From Strobilurus pachycystidiatus (taxonomy: Eukaryota > Basidiomycota > Agaricomycetes > Agaricales > Physalacriaceae): DNA of 64,000 nt. How positions within the stretch are numbered: the stretch's first letter is position 1; the number at the start of each line of letters is the position of its first letter. The translations under genes were made by a program, and so were the position numbers. Shown one piece after another: positions 1 to 9,100 of this stretch. The DNA lies in assembly GCA_019915135.1 (NCBI GenBank), contig JAHLMK010000001.1:5642001-5706000 (forward strand), read 5' to 3'. The notes beneath the pieces are model-generated. The model saw only the letters and a program-made list of their open reading frames with translations. It ran no database searches and had not been told where the DNA came from.

Positions 1-467
1 GCGCAGAAAAGACACCAGCGCTTGACGAGTTATGGATAGACACGCGATGGACAAGTCCCTGCATATCTTCGGCTAGCCATGAAGGCATACCAAGGATAGC
101 CTATAGAGTGACTGCGAGCGCTCGGAAAGAATTACAAGTCGTCGCGGAAATGTAACCGTACTGCACAGTGCCATAGTGGTTTGGGAGAAAGAGTTGTTTC
201 AGGCACGTACTCTGAGTCTCACCGACTCTCACTTCCGAATTTGGCAATCGGCGCGCGGGCCCAGCCCCGATCCCGCTGTGTAGTTGCTCGTCCGCCTATG
301 CCTGCGCCTGCGGTCGACTGAGGAGTTCAATCATTAGTGAAAACTCAAGAGAAAAACGAGATCATTGATACTGAATATACTGTACTGTACTAATACTACT
401 GTACTCATTCACCGACACACAACCCGGTTACCATTCGGGCCGAACTTGCATCTGAATCCTGACGATC
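1..467. other. Intergenic, 5' of the hydratase gene
   Basis: No coding sequence or RNA gene was recognised. The last 100 bases are AT-rich with short TACTG repeats at about 376-400, which may be promoter or 5' UTR of the following gene. No clear TATA box could be assigned. Confidence 0.5.
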
Positions 468-1513
468 ATGTCGCCCTCCCCACCCCCGCACTCTGACGAC
501 TTTCTCCTCACGTTCCCTCACGAACATGTTCTATTGCTCACTTTGAATCGGCCCAAGGCTCTCAACGCTATACCAACAGACTTGAACGGAGATCTCAAGG
601 TTCTTCTGGACTGGTTTGAGGCCGATGATGACCTGTGGTATGTATGCATCCCAGTTGTCTGAAAGCCCTCATGATGATATCCCAACAGGGTTCTCGTCCT
701 CACAGGAGCAGGTCGAATATTCTGCTCAGGCGTTGACTTGAAGAACTGGAACACCCGCGCTTCAAGCTCGACGAATAATGACCAAGCCGGGATACCAATG
801 AACTCGCATGGTTTCGCGTCCATCTCAAGGCGCTTAACTGCAAAACCCATCATTGCAGCTGTCAATGGGGGAGCTTTTGGTGGCGGTATGGAGGCCCTTC
901 TGAACTGTGACCTCGTTGTCGCGGCGGACAATGCTAAATTCGCCCTCCCGGAAGTAAAGCGCGGCGTGGCTGCGCTGCAGGGCGGAATACCGCGGCTTGC
1001 ACAAATCGCTGGACACCAGGTGGGTTTATGATACTGCCAGGGGCTGTACTTACATTCCTCCAGCGAGCATCCGAAATGCTTTTGCTTGGCAGGACGATCA
1101 CTGCGAAAGAGGCCTATGAAAAGTTCGGCTTGTAGGGATTATTCTGATACTCAACAACGCTCTCAACTAACCGCTCACAGTATCAACTTTCTGACCCCAG
1201 CCGATTCAGTCCTTTCGACGGCCCTCGGATTAGCAAAGGAAATCGTCAATAATTGCTCTCCAGACTCTGTCCAGGCCACGAAACGCGCCTTGTTGCTCGG
1301 CGAAGACAGTGACTCGTCTGTCATCTCCGCTGCGCTTTCAAAAGAGAGTGATGGGATGTTCGGAACCATTGGCGACGCGGTCAATATGAAGGAGGGCCTG
1401 AAAGCTTTCGTTGAGGTGAGTTTACACCTTCCCTCTTCGCAAGATGGTACTGTGAGCTCAACGATCCACAGAAACGGGCGCCGCAGTGGAAGAATCCTCG
1501 ATCTAAGCTGTAA
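468..1513 (+). CDS. Enoyl-CoA hydratase/isomerase family protein, peroxisomal
   Basis: Crotonase-fold enzyme expected to hydrate or isomerise enoyl-CoA during beta-oxidation. Exon 1 starts at the ATG in MSPSPPPHSDDF. A GTATGT...AACAG intron near 639-689 joins it to LVLTGAGRIFCSGVDLKNW. The oxyanion-hole segments FCSGVDLK and GGAFGGGME are present, and Glu occurs at both usual catalytic places (GGGMEA and LPEVKRG). Further introns follow at about 1020-1065, 1130-1180 and 1416-1471. The last exon ends in PRSKL, a type 1 peroxisomal targeting signal, so location in the peroxisome is likely. Substrate specificity cannot be read; the loop after the second Glu differs from the classical GAGGTQRL. 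Length is about 270 residues, normal for the family. Confidence 0.88.
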
Positions 1514-1594
1514 ATTCTTGGTACTTGCTTATGCCATTGACCTATCTGAGTATGAGTACGGCACTATGAGCGCCACACCGTCAATCTGCTCACA

Positions 1595-1680
1595 GGGGAC
1601 ATAGCTCAGTTGGGAGAGCAGCAGACTGAAGATATCTCGCCCGGTTCTGAAGGTCCCCAGTTCAATCCTGGGTGTCCCCA
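1595..1680 (+). tRNA. tRNA-Phe (GAA) with a 13-nt intron
   Basis: A cloverleaf can be folded by hand. The acceptor stem is GGGGACA/TGTCCCC, the D arm GCTC/GAGC, and the T arm CCCAG-TTCAATC-CTGGG. The anticodon arm is GCAGA-CTGAAG, followed by a 13-nt intron after position 37 and then TCTGA. The anticodon is GAA. Base pair 27-43 is a G/A mismatch; the other four anticodon-stem pairs are good. The discriminator base is A and CCA is not encoded, as usual for nuclear genes. The gene begins 81 bp after the stop codon of the upstream hydratase gene. Confidence 0.9.
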
Positions 1681-2322
1681 TTTTTGCACCTTTTACACAG
1701 GAAAGAGCTTAGTCCGGACACTCCGACCGTGATTGGGATTCCAACGGACCTGGTGCTTCTCTGATCCACCCTCGACGCTCGTTACCAACTTGCCATGAGC
1801 GCTCAAAAACACGGACGGTCATCAGGAAGGTCAGATTTGAAACGACGGAACTACCTTGAGCGCGTTGTGAGCGCGTCGATACATTCTCATCATCAACAAT
1901 GGGCGCCGTGGCGTGGGAATGAACAGTGCCGGCACACTGTGCCATCGAACTTGGTCCAATCCTTACGGCCATGAGGCACTCGATGAGACCGTCACTCATC
2001 ATGAAGCGTAGCTCAGCCTCAAGATCACTTTGCTAAAGTTCTACCGCAAATTCTTTTGCGATCTGCTGCTGCTCTGACATCCAAGTCTGCCATGGAGCCA
2101 TCGTATACCTGCAAGGCGGAATCCGATCAATACTGGACGGAAGTCTTCGCGAGGGCGATGCATGTTTTGACGTGCATTCATTTGAAGTGTGGTCGGTACT
2201 GCCAGGTATCAGTGGGTGGAATCAAGGGATGAGACACGCAAACCGTTCAAAAGGCGTCAGGTATCCTGTGAAGTGAACCATCTCCTTTCGTTCCTTCCTG
2301 TTCCTTCCTTCCTCGGCAGGAG
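1681..2322. other. Intergenic between tRNA-Phe and the protease gene
   Basis: The tract just after the tRNA is T-rich (TTTTTGCACCTTTTACAC), a plausible RNA polymerase III terminator. A minus-strand open frame at 1709-2002 has no recognisable motif and was not accepted as a gene. Direct CCTTCCTGTTCCTTCCTTCC runs before 2323 look like a pyrimidine-rich promoter or 5' UTR of the protease. Confidence 0.5.
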
Positions 2323-3068
2323 ATGACGCGCCTCAGAAATGTACTCATTTCGCTCATCCTCTTTCAGTCCTCCAAGGCTTTTGAGTTCTCAGTCTCACGG
2401 CGATCCACCTCGCGCCATGACCTTCGTGGAGACGGTTCTGACATTGTTCCGCTGTCCAACTTTGGGCCAGGTTATTACACCAATATCACTCTTGGAGGTG
2501 AACAGTTCGAAATACATGTTGACACGGGAAGGTACGTGTTCAACGCTGCGTGCCGCTGATCGGACTGTTATTAATGAAGCCATATAGCGGAGATCTTTGG
2601 GTCAGCCCAAGTGCAAACCTTTTTGACGAAACCAAGCTTCCCGATGATGCGGTCGACACCGGAAAGAATGCTAGCGTTGATTATCTCGACGGGACTGGAG
2701 CAGAAGGTGAGTAACAGCGTTACCTTGCTAGTCGCAGCCTGTGGTGTTCTTACATACCTCATTACTATTGACAGGACCAATCAAGACCGCTGAGCTCGTA
2801 TTTGGGGGATATACCGTGAAACAACAAGCTTACAGTTTGTCGCCGCAGCCCCAGGCTTGGTCCTACGTAGAAACTAATCATTAACTTTCAGTCCATGTCA
2901 CAGCGGAAAATAACCGCGGAGCGGGTCCGGGAATCATTGGCCTCAGTGGAAACGGGCTTTCTCAAATTGGGCGCGCATTCAATTACTCCCCCGCCGGCTA
3001 TGGACCTCTGGACAACATTTTCATACAAAATCTAAGCACCCAAAATTTTATCACTTTCTTGTTGGACC
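2323..3068 (+). CDS. Pepsin-like aspartic protease (A1), 5' half, interrupted in an intron
   Basis: N-terminal half of a secreted or membrane-anchored aspartic endopeptidase. The start ATG gives a hydrophobic signal peptide (MTRLRNVLISLILFQSSKAF). The first catalytic motif is made by splicing: GACACGGGAAG joins CGGAGATCTT over a GTACGT...ATATAG intron to read DTGSGDLWVSPS. Later exons read PIKTAELVFGGYTV and GPGIIGLSGNGLSQIGRAF, standard A1 landmarks, then NFITFLLD. The exon ends at 3068 with donor GTATAA at 3069. The matching acceptor and the second half, including the second catalytic Asp, are about 30.5 kb away at 33612. If the intervening block is removed with the intron, the gene could still be functional; otherwise it is disrupted. 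Confidence 0.85.
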
Positions 3069-3083
3069 GTATAAACTGGATGG

Positions 3084-3100
3084 GCCACCGCAAGCGTGGC
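3084..3100 (-). repeat. Subterminal hairpin at the left (3') edge of the Helitron-like block
   Basis: A perfect 5-bp stem, GCCAC/GTGGC, flanks a 7-nt loop. It lies about 9-15 bp inside the inferred junction with the protease intron, a placement typical of Helitron 3' ends. A hairpin this short can arise by chance, so the weight comes from its position. Confidence 0.45.
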
Positions 3101-3187
3101 AGAACCGGGGCACGTTCTTTAAATTTTAGCTTATAGCTAAGAATTGCCAAACCCTCAACTGAATCTTAGTTTAATTTTCACCCTGCA

Positions 3188-6100
3188 CTACAATACTCTC
3201 TTATATATCACGTAGTGAGTCTCAGCCAAATTGCATCGTGCCAGATTATTTACCATTACATTGTAAGAGCCTTCATTAGTTGCATTTCTGCGCATGTACC
3301 CATCGTACATCCATATTATATCAGAACTATTTCGAAAGCGCGACACAAAGTGGCCAATTCCATTCATAGCTTCATAATAGATTATTCCAACCAACTCATA
3401 ATCAACTGGTACATCTAAAATTATTACTTTGAGACATTTGTTGATATATATATTAGGAGACATTGCAACATTGAAAATCACAAATGGTAAGTTATAAGTC
3501 ATTCTATGTTCAACCATGACTTCAGCACGGCATGTTCTACAGGGAGTCGCTGTTGAGTGACATATATTCCTATCAATTGCCTCCTGCATTGATTGAAATA
3601 AACCTCCTCGTATCCAGAATGCTGGATCGCCATTCTGAAATAGCTGTCTAGTATGACCATTTACACATTTTCCAGTTGCTACAATGGCATCTTGTTTATA
3701 TTGTACAATTTCATATAAAATATTATCAATACTGTTGACTGCACCTTCTGCAAATGTCTGGGGTTTTGCAGCAACTAAATATGAACGAAACTTATCACGA
3801 GCATCATCAATCCCAATATTAGAAGTTGAAGCATACTGTATAAACATATCTTCTAAGACATATATACCATTACATTGCATGTGTTCTCGTTCATTACGGA
3901 AAAAATCAGGGTTTGCTCGCCATATACTGAACAATATGAAAAGTAAACTATCATACGAGCAACTGTTTGCTCTCCATTTTGGTCCATAAGGTGCCGCAAC
4001 GTTAGTTGCAATTTCTGACATATTAGTTTGTTTTTTCTTTATCTGAGGTATTTTTTTAATAGTAATTGGCCTTACAGGTATTTGCTCTGCTAGACCTGAT
4101 TCGCCAGATGTCTTATTTATTGGTAGTTTTAGCATTTTCTCTACTTCATTTATTTGTTTTTCTTTCTTGTTTTCCTTAGTAGTTTTCTTTTCTGGTGGAG
4201 GTAAAATCTTCCATTCAATATCCTTTGGAAAGACTTCATTTCGCACTTCCATAGAGGACCAAGTTAATGTTGGATGAATTTCCTTAGGAACATAATCCTG
4301 TCCTTTCAATTTGCGAAATTCAGCGATCAAAGTATACCGTGTGTTACCCACTAACGTCTGAGTTAATTTTCGCTCAAAATCTAATTTTGTTATTTCATTT
4401 AACATTTCTAATTCTCTAAATTCTTGACGAACATCTCCCATAGCACCTCCTGTGATTTTGTTAATATTGAAATCTTGGACAATAATAGTTCCTTTAGCTG
4501 TTTTGCTTCTTGATAGTGCTGTATATACACCAAAATGTGATCCGCTGCCATTAACATCCACAGCATTATATTCTCTAGACATTCCCTGAGAACAATAGTC
4601 TGTCATTGCAAAATTGAGACAAAGATCCGCTTGTTCTCTTGTCAGTGTTAATGTAGTATCTGTTGGCAAAGAAACAGTTATTCTACTACGTGTTGTCCCA
4701 ATTGGTACTACATTCATTGGCAATCCTTCCAATTGTATAGATTTGGGAGGCTTAATCATTTCAACAAAGACAACATCTAACATTAACTGTCCCTTTGAAC
4801 CACGTTTCGAACGCCAAGAATGAATGCGGCCTTGCTGACCTTTTGTTATATTTAGTTCTGTGGCTATATTCCTTCGAATCATAATAGGCATTCCAACGCA
4901 TAAACTTAATCTTGCAGGTATCAAACTCTCACTTGTACTTGATGGCAAACTCCATAGGACTTTTTGTAAATCAATTCCAATTGTCTTAATTTTGTGTTTT
5001 ATTCCTTTTGACTTACGATCATTGATCTCATCACGAGTTTCAGCTGGAGAATCATCTGAAAAGAAATGAATCAGACTTTGTTCAGTTTCTTGTGCAAACC
5101 GTAAAGCACCTAATCTGTTGAGTTCATCACGATGTGCATTTTTTGCTGTGATTATTGATACATTACGAAAATTAAAGTCACTTAGATTCTTTCGGTCTAT
5201 AAATTCACTATGTATTAAAGTACGTAAGAAAATTACATCTTCTTGTGTGCATGCTTTATACCTCATATTTTCCAAAGCTTGTCTAAACTTATGATCATCA
5301 TCTGACATGCCTTGGACACGCATGTTCTTACGCAATATAACTACAGTATTCACTTGATGCCACAATGCTTTTCCAATAGCTGCAGCTTGTGCAAATGCTG
5401 TTGTTTGTTGTTGACCAATGTGACGACTCCATAATGGTTTCCATATATGCATTTTTACAGGTGGTAATTGTGCAAAATCTCCTGCAAAAATCATACTAAG
5501 TCCTCCGAATGGAACATCAACAGCATTTCGAGCTTTTGCCAAACGAACACTTATTTTATATAAATCATTACAAGATAACATGGAAACTTCATCAAAAAAA
5601 ATATAATCAACACCTTTCAATCGAGATCGTATTTGAGTCATGACTGTCGCCGTTACCTCATCTGTATAAAATTGACCATTTATTCCTAATAAGAAGTGAT
5701 ATGTTGTTCCATTCAAAAGAGCTGCTGCTGCTCCAGTCGGTGCAACAATGACCATACGATGTCGTTCATCTCGTTGAATAAAAAAATCTAATAATGCTTC
5801 AAGAACTCTTGATTTACCTGTACCGCCCATTCCACCTATATACATCTTCAAGGCAGAGGCATATGGATTAGTAGCATGTTCTGCTACAATACGAAATGCT
5901 CGTTCTTGTTCCTTATTTAAAGAGAACTTCTCTACAATAGTAGTACGCATACTTTCATTACTTTTATTTGTCTCATTCAATTCAGTGTCAGCTTCTCGTA
6001 TCTTATTTTTTGTAGTTAATTCCACAAATGGTTCTTTCTCAAAAGGTGGATATTCACAATATGGTTTATCTTCATCAATATTCACCTCTTTGATTCCAAC

Positions 6101-9100
6101 TTTATATGAATCTTGTACTTCCAATCGTCTTTTCCCAACATCTTGTAACCAATGATGTGTACTTTGATTACAAGTAATGGGATCAGGATTTAAGTTTAAA
6201 TCTGTAGGAAGTAAATTTTTATCAGCCTTTGTCCAACCAGTTTCTGTTATCATTTCTAACAATTCTCTTGCATCTGCACGACGTTTCAAGTAATTTTTTC
6301 CAAAACCTAATTCAGTTAATTTTAATTTATTTAACTCATCTAAATCAACTTGATCAAGTTCTTGATCTAATTGATCTACAGTTTCCATATTATCAATCAA
6401 AGTTTGCTGTTGTAGATACTCTTCAATCTTTTCCCACTCAACATGTACTTCTGCACCTTTCTTCATTTGTGTTCTATAATCATCACGTGCATCTAGACAC
6501 TCATAGCGTAAATGAAAATTTTCCATTAATTGTTCTTGCCTCACTGAAAACTGATGCACCTCAAATGCATCTGACCACGATTGATCTATTTTTTTTAAAT
6601 CTAATCCAGTTCGCCAAGGTTTGAAAAATGTCAACATTGTACTACAATAATAATCACGATCACCACTATCTCGTCGAGGCAACATATCACCAGCAATGTT
6701 TGGAATCAAGGCAGCTTCTTCAGTTACACGACGAACACAGTGTGAGTTATATGAATTGTGATCAGGATGTAATCGATAAGAGCCTTTTTCAATATCATTC
6801 TCATCGAGTTTGTATTCAGTGTTATCTAGTGTGTGTTGCAACAATTCATTAGGGTCCATCAATGTAGCATCTGATTCTGATAAAATAGATATATTATCAT
6901 CATAATTTTCTCCAACTAATGTTTTGGTCGGAGATATTTGAATCAGTTCATCAACATTTCCAGATGTATCATTTTGATTTATGGGAGTATTTTCACGTTG
7001 TCTACCATATTCCTCTTCTTGATCATCTAAATCTGGATCAAGACTTTCAATCAAGTCATCGTTATCAAATAATGTATCTGTCTTATTTTTACTATTCGAT
7101 ATTTTTTGAACTTTACACAATCGTATCCAATTCCATAAACACATGGACTCTAATTCATAAGACCTGAATTTATAATCTTCAACTTTAGAAATACCAATTA
7201 TACTTCCATTTTTTAATTTTTTTATGACTACTTTTTCATTCATTGTATGTTCATCCTCAGTATTCCACGCTCTTCGTACATCAGAAACATATGTCTTCCA
7301 AAAGAAAAGCTCAAACTTTGCATTGGTATAATGATCAGGAAAGCCTAATAAATACGAGCACATCATGGGATTACCAAATTCCATTTTTACTCCTAAAGTA
7401 TTGACGATACGAGTTATCAATTTACGTGCTTTCTCTTCATCCGTTTGTGAACTATCTATTAATTTTCCACTGCGATGGAAAACCGCACGAATTGCTTCAA
7501 ATATAACATAAGTCTTCAAGCTTGGTTTCACTACGTATTCTGAAATATACATCATTGCTGCCTTAACAGCAGTTCCAGATTTCAATGAAGTCACATCTGT
7601 ATTACAATTCATACAATAAGTCAAGACTGCTGTAATCATATTCATTGCAGCTTCAGCTTGCTTCATATTGATATGACCATCCTCTGTAACATGAGTATAC
7701 TCAATTAATTCTCTTGGAAAACGTGCTTTACATTTTTTATATTTATTATCTAAACACCGTTTTCCTGATTTTCCTGCTTGTTTTTTGCCATTAGTATCAA
7801 AAGAACTATCACAAGTATGAATTTGTATAGTAGCTAATAAAAAATTGACAATTTGATTGAAATGTTCCCACCATTCTTCATCTGCTTCACATAATTCACA
7901 CGTAGTACTTTCTGGCGAGGCATCATGATCTTCTGTACAATCAACTGGTGGCATTCTAGGTAATGCTGAAAGAGGATGTTTGAATGATGGTGATGTAGCC
8001 CAAGTAGCGTTTTTCTCCTCTACATTACTGCGTGTTGCGTTTTCCATAAATTCAGCTTGATGCGTACTATCAAGGTATGCAATAATATCTTCCCGAAATT
8101 GAGATTTTTCATCCATCATAAGCATATCTTTAATTTGCTGTGGTGATAAATTTCCTCGCACCCATACTAAAGCGTGTAAATGTACAGTCAGTCGACCTTG
8201 TTGTTCTACTGCTCCATAATACCATGATACCTCACCATAAGCGCCTTTATGATCAGCATCCACTCCAAGAATATGTTTGATGAATGTCTCTACCATAAAA
8301 TTAAAAAAACGTGCACCAGCTACTGGATTCTCAGTGACTTTCAGTTTTTGCTCAGTTGTACCTAATGGATGATTTGGTTTGAATACTTCTCCTGTCTCTG
8401 CCCAATACAAACATAAAGGATGTGTAAAATCAGAAGGCGTCAATGTAATATACCAGCTGGGAGATCCTTCAGAAGCCATCAGAGAAAACAACTCATTTCG
8501 CATATATTTTTTACTTGTAATTGAGCCATCTACCTTTCCTGCTACAAGGTCTAAATCACGTAATAATTGAAAGCAATCTTTTTCTCCTTGGCTTTCCGGT
8601 TTAAAATGCCCTCTCGCCTTACTTACTTCTATGATATTGTCTAATATTGTATGATCTACATTCAATAATCGTTCTGTAATATCATGGAAACGTGGTTTTT
8701 CTGCTAATAAAAATCCACCAGTGTTAGTTTGTTTCATTTGTTGATGACTAAATGCCACAAAGGGAAAGTTTTTATCTAGTTGAAAACGTTTATCATGATA
8801 ATGCAATAACCACCGATAATGATCAGTTGGAGATAAATTTGAACCTGCACCCACTCCACCCATACCATATGGAAAGAGCCATGGAAACATCAATGTGTAT
8901 AAATCAGGATTTTTCTTATGATACATGTTTTCTGCGAGACGATTTCTACCAACTGCTAATACACCATGATTGGTATCAAACCATCGAAAAGCTTCTTTAC
9001 GCATACCTTCCCAAGTCATATCATTCAATTGTTCACCAACGAGTCCATGCATAATAAATGCACATTTGTCTCCTTCAACACCATCTTCATCGGCCGTACT

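Noticed and set aside
1709..2002. Minus-strand frame MMSDGLIECLMAV as a gene
   Set aside because: No domain, no splice context, and no homolog recognised.
3060..3120. Canonical Helitron end (CTRR next to T) at the left edge
   Set aside because: No CTRR-type end with A|T target could be placed at the junction, so a classical Helitron terminus was not called.
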